Source: Burkholderiales bacterium (GTDB lineage Bacteria; Pseudomonadota; Gammaproteobacteria; Burkholderiales; Burkholderiaceae_C). From it: a DNA stretch of 64,000 nt. Numbering within the stretch: the first letter of the stretch is position 1; the number at the start of each line of letters is the position of its first letter. The stretch spans positions 62,001 to 126,000 of the forward strand of contig JACRAY010000011.1 of the NCBI GenBank assembly GCA_016213325.1. Reading direction: 5' to 3'. The notes below the pieces were generated by a model, which ran no database searches, had not been told where the DNA came from, and worked only from the letters and a program-made list of their open reading frames with translations. Shown here one piece after another: positions 19,358 through 30,435 of this stretch. The position numbers and the translations under genes are program-made.

Positions 19358-19369
19358 CGCTGTTCGCGC

Positions 19370-20968
19370 CTAGTGCTTGATGATGTACAGGTCCTTGCTG
19401 CGGAAACGGTCTTGCGCGTTCTCCAGCGAATACCCGCCAACGTACGATTTTACCAAGCGCGGCAGCGAATACTGCACCAGCGGGATGATGGGGTAGTCCG
19501 CCAGGATCATCTTCGTCGCCTGCGTCAGCATCTGCTTGCGCTTGGCCGGGTCGTCGCTCTTCTCGGCCTCGTTGATGATGTCCTCGGCCTTGCGGTTGCA
19601 GTTGAAGTTGTTGTTCTGGTCCGAGTCGCAGCGCACCAGCGCGAGGAAGTTGGTCGCGTCGTTGTAGTCCGCGATGAAGCCGTTGCGCGCGATCTGGAAC
19701 TGGCCGTCGTGGCGCTTCTTCAGCAGCACCTTGAACTCCATCGCCTCCAGCTCGGTCTGCAGGCCCAGCTTGGTCTTCCATTCCGACTGCGCGAAGATCG
19801 CCATCTTCTTGTGGTACTCGCTCGTGTTGTACGAGAAGGTGTACTTGGTGCCCGGCTGCACGCCGGCTTCCTTCAGCAGCTTCTTCGCCTCTTCCACCTT
19901 CTTCGCCATGGGCCACTTGGCCCACTCGTATTCGAACATGTCGGCGCCTTCCAGGCCCTTCACGATCAGGCCGTACAGGGGCGCCTGGCCGTCGGCCGTG
20001 ATGCGCTGCGACAGGATGTCGCGGTCGATCACCATGGTGAGCGCCTTGCGCACGCGCACGTCCTTGAAGGCGGGGTTCTGCGTCTGGAACGAGTAGTAGC
20101 GGATGCCCAGCATCGGCGCGTTCTTCGTCTCCTTCGGGTACTTCTTCTTCAGGTCCTCGTAGGTGCCGGGCGGCAGCTGGTACACCATGTCGTTCTGGCC
20201 GGCTTCCCACAGCTTGATGTCGGAGTTGCCGTCCTCGATCGGGATGTAGGTGACGCGCGTGAGCTGCACGTTGGCCGCGTCCCAGTACTGCGGGTTCTTC
20301 TCGAGCACCACTTTCGAATTGACTTGCCACTCCTTCAGCACGAAGGCGCCGTTGGACACCATGTTGCCGGGCTTGGTCCAGTCCTTGCCGAACTTCTCCA
20401 CGCTGGCCTGGTGCAGCGGGCCGAGGTTGTTGTTGGACATCAGGCTGGGCAGGAAGTGCACCGGGAAGGGCGTCTTCACTTCGACGGTGAGTTTGTCCAG
20501 CGCCTTCACGCCGATTTCGGTGCCTGGCTTCTTGCCCTGCGCGACTTCCTTGCCATTGAGCAGGAAGCTGCCGTAGGTGACGGCATAGGGCGACGCGGTC
20601 TTCGGGTCGACGAAGCGGCGGATGCCGTACACCACGTCCTGCGCGGTCACCGGGTCGCCGTTGGACCACTTGGCGTTGGCGCGCAGCTTGAACACCCAGG
20701 TGGTCGCATTGGTCTGCTTCCAGCTTTCGGCCACGCCGGGGACGATCTTGCCGTCCTTGTCGTTCGCGGTCAGGCCTTCGAACAGGTCGCGCGTGATGTT
20801 GTTGGCGCCCACCGATTCGGCCACGGCCGGGTCGAGCGACTCGGGCTCGGAGCCGTTGTTGCGCGTCAGGTGTTGCGTCGCGTGCAGTTGCACGCCGGGC
20901 GGCACCACGCCGGCGAAGGCGGGCGCGGCGAGCGCGCAAACGGCGATGGCGATGAGGGTCTTCTTCAT
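19370..20968 (-). CDS. oppA: Oligopeptide-binding protein OppA
   Basis: 532 aa; the ATG at 20968 begins a clean signal peptide 'KKTLIAIAVCALAAPAFA'. SBP family 5 features: 'NNGSEPESLDPAVAESVGANNITRDLFEGL', 'WSNGDPVTAQDVVYGIRRFVDP' and 'NPAFKDVRVRKALTMVIDR'. OppA/MppA proteins of ~540 aa look like this. It binds peptides in the periplasm for OppBCDF. It is the third of three consecutive binding-protein genes and the only one that resembles classical OppA. It starts 5 bases after the preceding stop. Confidence 0.94.
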   Translation of the reverse strand: MKKTLIAIAVCALAAPAFAGVVPPGVQLHATQHLTRNNGSEPESLDPAVAESVGANNITRDLFEGLTANDKDGKIVPGVAESWKQTNATTWVFKLRANAKWSNGDPVTAQDVVYGIRRFVDPKTASPYAVTYGSFLLNGKEVAQGKKPGTEIGVKALDKLTVEVKTPFPVHFLPSLMSNNNLGPLHQASVEKFGKDWTKPGNMVSNGAFVLKEWQVNSKVVLEKNPQYWDAANVQLTRVTYIPIEDGNSDIKLWEAGQNDMVYQLPPGTYEDLKKKYPKETKNAPMLGIRYYSFQTQNPAFKDVRVRKALTMVIDRDILSQRITADGQAPLYGLIVKGLEGADMFEYEWAKWPMAKKVEEAKKLLKEAGVQPGTKYTFSYNTSEYHKKMAIFAQSEWKTKLGLQTELEAMEFKVLLKKRHDGQFQIARNGFIADYNDATNFLALVRCDSDQNNNFNCNRKAEDIINEAEKSDDPAKRKQMLTQATKMILADYPIIPLVQYSLPRLVKSYVGGYSLENAQDRFRSKDLYIIKH

Positions 20969-20973
20969 GTTGG

Positions 20974-22788
20974 TCACTTCCTGGGTAGCTTGCTGGTGTC
21001 GATATCCACGTATTGCCAGAATTCGCGGGCGTTGGGGTGGCGCTTGTAGCCTACGAGCCAGGGCTGCATGACGTCGGTGCCGATGCGGTGCGCGCGCACC
21101 TTGATCGGCATGTAGGCGACCATGATACGGACGGCTTCGCGGATCACGGCGTCGCGCTCGGGCCCGTCGGGCATCACGGCCTGCCGGCGATACAGGGCGT
21201 CGAACCTGTCGTTCTTGAAGCGCGAGTGGTTCTGCTGGCCGAACGAGCCACTGTAGCCCATCGCCAGCACACCCGCACTGTCGGGCGAGCTGGCCGACAG
21301 GCCGTAGCCCCACATCATGAGCTTGCCGGCGCGCGAATTGCGCAGCTGCTCCGGCCACTTGCCGATGCGCAGCGTGAGCCTGATGCCCACCGCGTCCAGA
21401 TTCTTCTTCAGCACCTCGTCGCGCTCGCGGTAGTCGGCTGCCGACAGCGTGTCGTACACCAGCTCCAGCGGCTGGCCGTCGGGCTGGTCGCGCCAGCCGT
21501 CGCCGTCGCGGTCGGTGTAGCCGAACATGTCGAGCAGCGCGATGGCTTTCGCGCGGTCATGCGTGCCCATCTCCGAGCGGAAGTCGGGGTCGAAGCTCGA
21601 GGTGTTGGGCATCACGAGCCCCTGCGCCACCATCGCCTGCCCGCGCATCGCGAGCCGCACTTCCTGCTGGCTGTCCATCGCCAGGGCGACGGCGCGACGC
21701 AACGCCACCTTCCCGGGCGAGTAGCCGCCCACCACCGGGTTGAGCATGCTGAAGTACAGCATGCGGATGTCCGACAGCGGCACCCGCTCCATCTGGATGC
21801 CGCGCTTGGCGAGGTTGGGCGCCAGCCGGTTGTTGGGGATCGCGTGGGTGGCCAGGTTCTCGGGCAGGCGCTCGAGGAAGTCGTACTCGTTGTTCAGGAA
21901 CGAAAGCCAGCGCGGCTGCGGGTCGTCGATGATCGACACCTCCACGCGGTCCACCATCGGCAGCCTGCGGCCCTTCATCTTCGCGTAGATGACCTGCGAC
22001 ACCGCATCGTTGGCGGGCGGTTCGGCGTGGTACAGCACCTCGCGGTAGCCCGGGTTGCGCACCAGCACGATCTTCGACGAGCGCCGCCAGTCCTTCAGCA
22101 TGAAGGGGCCGGTGCCCACCGGGTGCTCCATCATCGTGTCGCCGTACTTCTCGGTCACCTCGCGCGCGACCAGCCCGAAGATGCCGGGGTCGGCCAGCGT
22201 GAAGATGAAGCGCGGCCTGGTCTCGCCCAACCGGAACTGCACCGTGTAGCGGTCCAGCGCCTTCAGGCCTTCGATGTCGGTGTCGTAGTCGAACTTCGCT
22301 TCGCCCGCCAGCGCGGCCTTGCGCAGGTCGGCCAGCCCGATGATCTTCTCTTCCTCGAGCCCGCTGACCAGCGGGCTCTTGTTCTTCGGGTCCATGATGC
22401 GCTTGTACGTGAACACCACGTCGTGCGCCGTCACTTCGCGCTTCTTGCCGCCGAACGCCGGGTCGTCGGCAAAGTGGATGCCCTTCTTCAGCTTGACGGT
22501 GTAGGTGCGGAAGTCCGCCGACACCTGCGGCATGCCGTCGGCCAGCACCGGCTTGACCTTGGCCGGGCGCGCGAGGTAGTCGTAGCCGTACAGCGCCTCG
22601 AAGATGTTGGCGGTGACTATGCGCGAGTACAGGTCGTTCACCTGCGCCGGGTCGAACCCGGTCTCGGCGACGGGGAACGCGTAGCGCAGCACCTTCTCTT
22701 GCGCCTGCGCAGGCAGCGCCAACGCAAGCAACATCGCGCACAGCACGTAGGCTGGGGTGAAACCCCAGCGCACAGGAACCCCGGCCAT
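20974..22788 (-). CDS. ABC transporter substrate-binding protein, family 5 (paralogue 2)
   Basis: 604 aa from the ATG at 22788; a GTG at 22794 overlapping the upstream stop is an alternative. The signal peptide runs to 'LALALPAQAQEKVLR'. The mature part 'YAFPVAETGFDPAQVNDLYS', 'DPKNKSPLVSGLEEEKIIG' and 'HPVGTGPFMLKDWRRSSKIVL' parallels the upstream protein through its whole length, so the two are tandem duplicates. At ~600 aa they are longer than OppA and resemble the large family-5 proteins that pair with fused-ATPase transporters. The signal-peptide codons contain a 24-bp palindrome also found in the DUF885 gene. Confidence 0.9.
   Translation of the reverse strand: MAGVPVRWGFTPAYVLCAMLLALALPAQAQEKVLRYAFPVAETGFDPAQVNDLYSRIVTANIFEALYGYDYLARPAKVKPVLADGMPQVSADFRTYTVKLKKGIHFADDPAFGGKKREVTAHDVVFTYKRIMDPKNKSPLVSGLEEEKIIGLADLRKAALAGEAKFDYDTDIEGLKALDRYTVQFRLGETRPRFIFTLADPGIFGLVAREVTEKYGDTMMEHPVGTGPFMLKDWRRSSKIVLVRNPGYREVLYHAEPPANDAVSQVIYAKMKGRRLPMVDRVEVSIIDDPQPRWLSFLNNEYDFLERLPENLATHAIPNNRLAPNLAKRGIQMERVPLSDIRMLYFSMLNPVVGGYSPGKVALRRAVALAMDSQQEVRLAMRGQAMVAQGLVMPNTSSFDPDFRSEMGTHDRAKAIALLDMFGYTDRDGDGWRDQPDGQPLELVYDTLSAADYRERDEVLKKNLDAVGIRLTLRIGKWPEQLRNSRAGKLMMWGYGLSASSPDSAGVLAMGYSGSFGQQNHSRFKNDRFDALYRRQAVMPDGPERDAVIREAVRIMVAYMPIKVRAHRIGTDVMQPWLVGYKRHPNAREFWQYVDIDTSKLPRK
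22746..22769. repeat. 24-bp palindrome in signal-peptide codons (copy A)
   Basis: GCTGGGGT and ACCCCAGC are palindromic arms joined by TTC/GAA and followed by CTACG. The 24 bases are identical, in reverse complement, to 33151-33174. Here they encode WGFTPAY within the signal peptide of the second binding protein. Confidence 0.8.
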
Positions 22789-22790
22789 GG

Positions 22791-24608
22791 TCACAGCCCT
22801 GCGCCGCTGCCCTTGGGCGCTTTGCTCGTGTCGACGTCGACGAACTGCCAGAAGTCGCGCCGGAACGGGTGGCGCTTGTAGCCGGTGACCCACGGGTGCC
22901 ACATGTCGGTGGCGATGCGATGCACCTTCAGCTTGTAAGGCATGTAGGCGATCAGGATGCGCTGCGCCTCGTTGATCACGGCGCGCCGCTCGGGGCCGTC
23001 GGGCATGACCAGCTGCTTCGTGTACAGCTCGTCGTACCGGTCGTTCCTGAAGCGCGCGTGGTTCTGCTGGCCGGCCGACTTGCTGTAGCCGAGCGCCAGC
23101 ACGCTGCCGCTGTCGGGCGTGGTGGCCGAATTGCCGTAGCCCCACATCATCAGCTTGCCCGCGCGCGAGGCGCGCAACTGCTCGGGCCACTTGCCGATCT
23201 TGTAGACCAGCTTCAGGCCGACCGCGTCGAGGTTCTTCTTCACGATCTCGTCGAGTTCGCGGTAGTCGGCGCGCGACAGCGTTTCGTATTCGAGCACCAG
23301 CGGCTTGCCGTCGGGCATGTCGCGCCAGCCGTCACCGTCCCTGTCGACGTAGCCGAACAGGTCGAGCAGGGCTACCGCCTTGGCGCGGTCGTGCGTGCCC
23401 ATTTCGGAGCGGTAGCTGGGGTCGTACAGCGTGGTGTTGGGCATCACGAAGCCCTGCGCCACGATGGCCTGGCCGCGCCGCGGCAGGCGCACCTCTTCGG
23501 CGTTGTTGATCGCCAGCCCGATGGCCCGGCGCAGCGCGACCTTCCCGGGCGTGTAGCCGCCCGTCACCGGGTTGGTCATGCTCATGTAGAAGATCGTGAA
23601 GTCCGACAGCGGCGTCTGCTCCATCTGCACGCCGCGCTTGGCCAGGTTGGGCGCCACCTTGTTGTTGGGGATGGCGTGCGTCACGAAGTTCTGCGGCAGG
23701 CGCTCGAGGAAGTCGTGCTCGCTGTTCAGGAAGGCCAGCCAGCGCGGCTGCGGTTCCTCGACGATGGAGACCACCACGCGGTCGACGATCGGGAGCTTGC
23801 GGCCCTTGAACTGCTTCAGCAGTTCAAGGGCGACAGCGTCCGAAGCCTCGCCGTCGAAGCGCTTCTCGCGGAACTGCGGGTTGCGTGCCAGCGTGATCAG
23901 CGACGAGCGCTTCCACTCCTTCAGCACGAACGGGCCGGTGCCCACGGGGTGCTCCATGATCGCGTCGCCATACTTCTCGACCACTTCGCGCGCCACTATG
24001 CCCAGCGTGGCCGGGTCGGCCAGGCTGTAGATGAAGCGCGGTCGCGGCTCGCCCAGGCGGAACTGCACCGTGTAGCGGTCCAGCGCCTTCAGGCCTTCGA
24101 TCTCGGTGTCGTAGTCGAACTTGCCGCTGGCTTCGGCCTTCTTGCGCAAGTCTTCCAGCCCCAGGATCTTCTCTTCGAGGAAGCCCGAGAACTTGGGGCT
24201 CTTGTTCTTCGGGTCGATGAAGCGCTTGAAGGAGTAGACGACGTCCTGCGCCACCACTTCGCGCGGCTTGCCGCCGAAAGCCGGGTCGTCCGTGAAGTAG
24301 ATGCCGCGCTTCAGGCGGAAGGTGAAGGTCTTGAAGTCCCCCGAGACCTCGGGCATGGCCTCGGCGAGGTTGGGCACGATCTTCGCGGGGCGCGCCAGGT
24401 AGTCGTACTCGTAGGGCGCCTCGAGGATGTGGGCGATGATGGCGGCCGAATAGAGGTCGTTGATCTGCGCGGGGTCGAAGCCGGTTTCGGCGACGGGGAA
24501 CGCGTAGCGCAGGACCTTCTCGGCACTCGGAGCCTGTGCCGTCGCGGGGTGTGCGGCGGCTATGGCCAGACACAGGCTGATGGCCCGTGCCCAGGTGCGA
24601 TAGCTCAT
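22791..24608 (-). CDS. ABC transporter substrate-binding protein, family 5 (paralogue 1)
   Basis: 605 aa from the ATG at 24608 (a GTG at 24620 is possible). Signal peptide 'WARAISLCLAIAAAHPATAQA'. The mature protein begins 'EKVLRYAFPVAETGFDPAQ', exactly as in the next gene, and remains collinear with it to the end ('GYKRHPFRRDFWQFVDVDTSK'). It is a periplasmic peptide or oligopeptide receptor by family. As first gene of the leftward operon it lies back-to-back with the permease gene at 24730, so it may also serve the transporter on the other strand. Specificity unknown. Confidence 0.9.
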   Translation of the reverse strand: MSYRTWARAISLCLAIAAAHPATAQAPSAEKVLRYAFPVAETGFDPAQINDLYSAAIIAHILEAPYEYDYLARPAKIVPNLAEAMPEVSGDFKTFTFRLKRGIYFTDDPAFGGKPREVVAQDVVYSFKRFIDPKNKSPKFSGFLEEKILGLEDLRKKAEASGKFDYDTEIEGLKALDRYTVQFRLGEPRPRFIYSLADPATLGIVAREVVEKYGDAIMEHPVGTGPFVLKEWKRSSLITLARNPQFREKRFDGEASDAVALELLKQFKGRKLPIVDRVVVSIVEEPQPRWLAFLNSEHDFLERLPQNFVTHAIPNNKVAPNLAKRGVQMEQTPLSDFTIFYMSMTNPVTGGYTPGKVALRRAIGLAINNAEEVRLPRRGQAIVAQGFVMPNTTLYDPSYRSEMGTHDRAKAVALLDLFGYVDRDGDGWRDMPDGKPLVLEYETLSRADYRELDEIVKKNLDAVGLKLVYKIGKWPEQLRASRAGKLMMWGYGNSATTPDSGSVLALGYSKSAGQQNHARFRNDRYDELYTKQLVMPDGPERRAVINEAQRILIAYMPYKLKVHRIATDMWHPWVTGYKRHPFRRDFWQFVDVDTSKAPKGSGAGL

Positions 24609-24729
24609 GGTTGGAAACACCTATACTGGGAAAAGCGAGGCGCAAGCATAATGCGCGCCCAGCCCACCGCCACGAGCGGTTTCCCGAAGTCCGACCGGCG
24701 GTCGCTACCCGCGCCACCCGCCCCACAAC
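24609..24729. promoter_or_regulatory. Divergent promoter region between two peptide-transport operons
   Basis: These 121 bases separate the leftward binding-protein/opp operon from the rightward permease/ATPase/protease genes. Both transcripts must start here or nearby. AT-rich hexamers (CATAAT on plus, TATAGG on minus) are seen, but no confident -35 partner, and no clear operator. Confidence 0.5.
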
Positions 24730-25668
24730 ATGTTTTCTTACATCCTGCGACGGATCCTGCAGATGATCCCGACCCTTGCCGGGGTCATCCTGCTGGTATT
24801 TTTCCTCTTCAAGTACTTCGGGGACGACCCGGCCGAAATCCTCGGCGGCCTGCAGGCCACGCAGGAGCAGATCGACTCGATCCGGCGCCAGCTGGGCCTG
24901 GACAAGCCCGTGCTGGAGCAGCTGTGGCTGTTCGTGGTGAAGGTCGTCACCTTCGACTGGGGCGCGAGCTGGGCTACCAAGGAGACGGTGGCCAACATCT
25001 TCGCTACCCGCCTGCCGGCCACGCTCACGATCATGGTGCCCATCCTCGTTCTCGAGGTGGGACTGGCCATCGTCGCCGGCATGGCCGTGGCCTACGTGCG
25101 CGGCAGCCTGACCGACCGGGCCGTGATGATCATCTCGACCATCGCGCTGTCCATCAGCTTCCTCGTCTACATCATCATCGGCCAGTACCTGTTCGCCTTC
25201 CAGCTCGGGTGGTTCCCGGTGCAGGGGTGGAGCAACAGCACGCTCACCAACCTGCTCGTGTACGCGCCGCTGCCGGTGCTGCTGGCGGTGCTGGTGAGCC
25301 TGGCGCCGCACACGCGCCTGTACCGCAGCTTCTTCCTGGACGAGATCGGCCACGACTACGTGCGCACCGCGCGCGCCAAGGGCGTCAGCGAAAACTCGAT
25401 CCTGTTCAAGCACGTGCTGCGCAACGCGATGATCCCCATCCTCACCAACGTGGCGACGCAGCTGCCGGGCGTGTTCATCGGCTCGTTCCTGATCGAGGTG
25501 TTCTTCTCCATCCCCGGGCTGGGGCGTGAGGTCTATGCGGCGGTCGGCCGCGGCGACTTCCCGGTGATCCAGGCCGTGACCATCTACCTGGCAGCGCTCA
25601 CGATGGTGATCAACCTCATCACCGACGTGCTCTACAAGTTCGTCGATCCCCGGGTGGTGCTGAAATGA
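24730..25668 (+). CDS. Peptide-type ABC transporter permease (OppB/DppB family), second system
   Basis: 312 aa, about six membrane segments. N-terminus 'MFSYILRRILQMIPTLAGVILLVFF' and EAA loop 'DEIGHDYVRTARAKGVSENSILFKHVLRNAMIPI' are typical of the family. The sequence is clearly distinct from the OppB of the leftward operon, so this is a separate transporter and not a recent duplicate. The stop overlaps the next permease start (ATGA). No binding protein is encoded in this direction; the two 600-aa binding proteins across the divergent promoter are the obvious partners. Confidence 0.92.
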   Translation: MFSYILRRILQMIPTLAGVILLVFFLFKYFGDDPAEILGGLQATQEQIDSIRRQLGLDKPVLEQLWLFVVKVVTFDWGASWATKETVANIFATRLPATLTIMVPILVLEVGLAIVAGMAVAYVRGSLTDRAVMIISTIALSISFLVYIIIGQYLFAFQLGWFPVQGWSNSTLTNLLVYAPLPVLLAVLVSLAPHTRLYRSFFLDEIGHDYVRTARAKGVSENSILFKHVLRNAMIPILTNVATQLPGVFIGSFLIEVFFSIPGLGREVYAAVGRGDFPVIQAVTIYLAALTMVINLITDVLYKFVDPRVVLK

Positions 25669-26777
25669 GCGCGGTTTCCTCCACGCAAGAGGCGGCGCTG
25701 CCCGCCGCCGTCGAGGCCGGCGTCGCCACTGCGCCGGTCGTCCCCCAGCTGCCGAAGTCGCCCAACGTCTGGGCGCAGGCGTGGGCACGGCTGAAGAACG
25801 ACCGCGTCGGCATCGTGTCGCTGTGGGTCGTGGCGGTGTTCCTCGCCATGGTGGTGCTGGCCCAGCTGGGCGTGCTGGCCGGCGGCTGGCAGCGCGAAGT
25901 GGGCGAGCCTTTCGCGCCGCCGCACGTGGTGGGCGCCGACAAGAAGCAGGAGGCCGTGGCCGACGGCCCCCGGCAGCCCAACGTGGACCTGAGCGACATC
26001 GACCCGCTGGCGCCGTACTACAAGGACTGGAACGAGCGCGCCGCCAAGGTGCAGACGGTGAATTCCGTGCGCGCGCCCACGCTGGCGTTCGGCGGCGACC
26101 GCATCGGCCGCGACGTGCTGGACAAGGCGATCAAGGGCGCGCAAGTCTCGATCATGGTCGGGATCGCAGCGGCGCTGCTGGCTACGCTGATCGGCACGGG
26201 GCTGGGCGCGGTGGCGGGCTACTTCGGCGGGCGCATCGACGACCTGCTGGAGTGGGTCTACAACGTCTTCACGTCGATCCCGTACATCCTGCTGATTTTC
26301 GCGCTGGCGGCGGTGTTCAAGTACGGGCCGATGGGCAAGGTGTTCTCCAGCAGCATCGTGCCGGTGGTCATCATCCTGGGCGTGGTCGGCTGGACCGGCA
26401 TCTACCGGCTGGTGCGGGCCGAGTACATCAAGCACCGCGGGCGCGAGTACGTGCGCGCCGCCGAAGCGATCGGCGCAGGCCACATGTCGCGCATGTTCAC
26501 GCACATCCTGCCCAACGTGAGCCACGTGGTGCTGGTGCAGCTGTCGCTGCATGTGGTGTCGTTCATCAAGGCCGAGGTGATCCTGTCGTTCCTGGGCCTG
26601 GGCGTGCCGATCGACATGGTGAGCTGGGGCACGATGCTCGCCGAGTCGCAGACCGAGCTGGTGCTGGGCAAGTGGTGGCAGCTTGCCGCGGCTACGGCTT
26701 TCATGGCGACTTTCGTGACGGCTTTTGCGCTTCTCACGGATGCCCTACGGGACGCGCTCGATCCGAAGCTGCGTTGA
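25665..26777 (+). CDS. Peptide-type ABC transporter permease (OppC/DppC family), second system
   Basis: 370 aa. The first membrane helix (~48-70) is followed by a ~90-residue hydrophilic insert ('FAPPHVVGADKKQEAVADG' to 'KVQTVNSVRAPTLAF') before the conserved core 'GGDRIGRDVLDKAIKGAQVSI'. The EAA loop 'YIKHRGREYVRAAEAIGAGHMSRMFTHILPN' is present. It is longer than usual OppC (~300 aa) because of the periplasmic insert, which may contact the larger binding proteins. A palindromic AT-rich element separates it from the ATPase gene. Confidence 0.92.
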   Translation: MSAVSSTQEAALPAAVEAGVATAPVVPQLPKSPNVWAQAWARLKNDRVGIVSLWVVAVFLAMVVLAQLGVLAGGWQREVGEPFAPPHVVGADKKQEAVADGPRQPNVDLSDIDPLAPYYKDWNERAAKVQTVNSVRAPTLAFGGDRIGRDVLDKAIKGAQVSIMVGIAAALLATLIGTGLGAVAGYFGGRIDDLLEWVYNVFTSIPYILLIFALAAVFKYGPMGKVFSSSIVPVVIILGVVGWTGIYRLVRAEYIKHRGREYVRAAEAIGAGHMSRMFTHILPNVSHVVLVQLSLHVVSFIKAEVILSFLGLGVPIDMVSWGTMLAESQTELVLGKWWQLAAATAFMATFVTAFALLTDALRDALDPKLR

Positions 26778-26788
26778 GCAAGCATTAA

Positions 26789-26884
26789 GAACGCAGAAGA
26801 CGCAGAAGGAAATACAAAAATCGCAAAAGAATTCCAATGAATTCCTTCTGCGTCTTTTGAATTTTTTCTGCGTCTTCTGCGTTC
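26789..26884. repeat. AT-rich inverted-repeat element (MITE/REP-like)
   Basis: A perfect 19-bp arm (GAACGCAGAAGACGCAGAA, 26789-26807) is inverted at 26866-26884. An internal partial third copy lies at 26841-26854, and a tandem GAATTCC motif lies in the centre. The stretch is conspicuously AT-rich against its surroundings. It fills the 120-bp gap between permease and ATPase genes and could fold into a long hairpin with a T-run, thereby attenuating the distal genes. Confidence 0.8.
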
Positions 26885-26897
26885 AATAACGTCAACC

Positions 26898-28576
<1,679 letters not shown>

Positions 28577-28580
<4 letters not shown>

Positions 28581-30403
28581 AGCGGCTCGCCATCGTTGCG
28601 CTGGCCGCGCTGCTGGTGGCGGGCGGCGCGCTGGCGCAGGCGCCCAAGCGCATCGAGCGCGCGGCGGACCTGCCGCGCTTCACCTACCAGGTCGAAGGCC
28701 AGCTCGAAGCCATCGTGCGCGACCCGCGCCTGTTCAGCGCGCTGGCCAAGCGCGCCTACGACGACACCAGCTCCGTGCTGGCCACGCACGACATCGCCGA
28801 GGCGGCCACCAGGCGTTCGCTGCTGGGGCTGCTGCAGGCCATCGACCTGCTCGAAGGCCGCTGGGACGATGCGTTGGCGCGCGCCGCGCAGGTGCGCGAG
28901 TTGCAGGAAAAGCCGGCCGACAAGCTGTTGTCGGGCATCACGGCGCGCGCCATTGCGAACGCGGCGAAGAGGACCGGCAGCGCGGGCACGCCCGCGTGGC
29001 GCGCCGAAGTGGGCCGGCTGGTGGCCGAGGAACTGGCCCGCATGCCGTGGGACGTGGTGCGCAACGACGTGCTGGGCATGAAGGCGGGGCTGGAAACGGC
29101 CGGCGAGGCAGGGGCGCTCGGCCGCGTGCGCGAAGTGCTGCAACCCGTCGCGACGCGTACCGGCGCCATCAGCTCCGACTTGCTGCCGGCACTGGTGGGG
29201 GCGCGCTACAGCCTGGCCTACATCCTGCCGCTGAAGGACACGTTGCTGGCATCGGTGGGCGGCTATGTCGCAGCCAACAAGACCGACAAGCCCGACATCT
29301 GGAAGGCGCGCGACGTGGCGTTGCCCGCCGGCATGAACCTGAAGCCGGTCACCATCGTGGTGTGGGACAGCGGCACCGACGCACCCATCTTCAAGGACCG
29401 GTGGGCCACCGCGCCGGACGGCTCGCAGGCCTTCATCGCCTTCGACCGGCAGGGCCTGCCGTCGACGTCACCGCTGAAGCCCATCCCGGGCGAGCTGCGC
29501 GCGCGCCTGCCGCAGCTGCAAGGCCGCAGCAAGGGCCTGTCGGACCTCACGTCCAACGTCGACAGCCCCGAGGCCACCGAGGTCAAGCTGCTGCTGTCGA
29601 ATCTGGCGCCTGCGCAATACAAGCCGGTGATCGAGGAGCTGCGCCTGACCAGCGGCTACCAGCACGGCACGCACGTGGCAGGCATCGCGATGGCCGGCAA
29701 CCCGTACGCGCGGCTTGCCAACGCCCGCATCGACTTCGGACACACGCTGCTGCCCGACCCTTGCCCTACGCCCGAACTGCTGGCGCGCGACGTGCGCAAC
29801 CTCGGCGCGTACGCGGACTTCATCCGCAAGACCGGCGCGCGCGTGGTCAACATGAGCTGGGGCGGCAACGTGCGCGGCTACGAGGTGGCGCTGGAGCAGT
29901 GCGGCATCGGCAAGGACATCGCCGAGCGCAAGGCGCTGGCGCGCCGCGACTTCGACAACTACCGCCATGCGCTGGTCAAGGCGCTCGAGTCGCTGCCCGA
30001 CGTGCTGTTCGTGGTGTCGGCCGGCAACTCCGGCAACGACCCGACGTTCAACGAAGGCTATCCGTCTGGCATCGTGCTGCCCAACGTGGTGGCGGTCGGT
30101 GCGGTCGACAAGGCCGGTGACGAAGCGCCTTTCACCAGCTACGGGCCCACCGTGCTGCTGCACGCCAACGGCTACCAGGTCGAAAGCTACGTGCCCGGGG
30201 GTGGCCGGCTGGCGATTTCCGGCACGTCGATGTCGGCCCCGCAGGTCACCAACCTGGCCGCGAAGATGCTAGCGATCAAGCCGCAGCTGAAGCCGCAGGA
30301 ACTGGTGTCCATCATGCGCAGCACGGCCGAGCGCACTGCGGACGGCCGTCGTACACTGATTCACCCGGCACGCGCGCTCGCTGCAGTGGGCTTCCAGCCC
30401 TGA
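28577..30403 (+). CDS. Exported S8 (subtilisin-family) serine protease
   Basis: 608 aa; signal peptide 'RLAIVALAALLVAGGALAQA'. The catalytic triad is complete: Asp264 in 'VVWDSGTD', His363 in 'YQHGTHVAGIA', Ser553 in 'ISGTSMSAPQ'. The oxyanion Asn is in 'VVSAGNSGND'. Residues ~25-250 are an unusual helical N-terminal region with no recognised family, and may be a prodomain or targeting module. About 100 residues separate Asp from His, longer than in subtilisin. The gene is translationally coupled to the transporter ATPase. It should cleave periplasmic or extracellular protein to peptides for uptake. Confidence 0.93.
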
Positions 30404-30435
30404 GACGCGCGGAGGTCCGGGCAGAGGAGCCATCC

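Noticed and set aside
19373..25529. Long plus-strand frames (558, 622 and 886 aa) opposite the three binding proteins
   Set aside because: They are antisense shadows; all family motifs and signal peptides are on the minus strand. The last one also runs into the permease gene out of frame.
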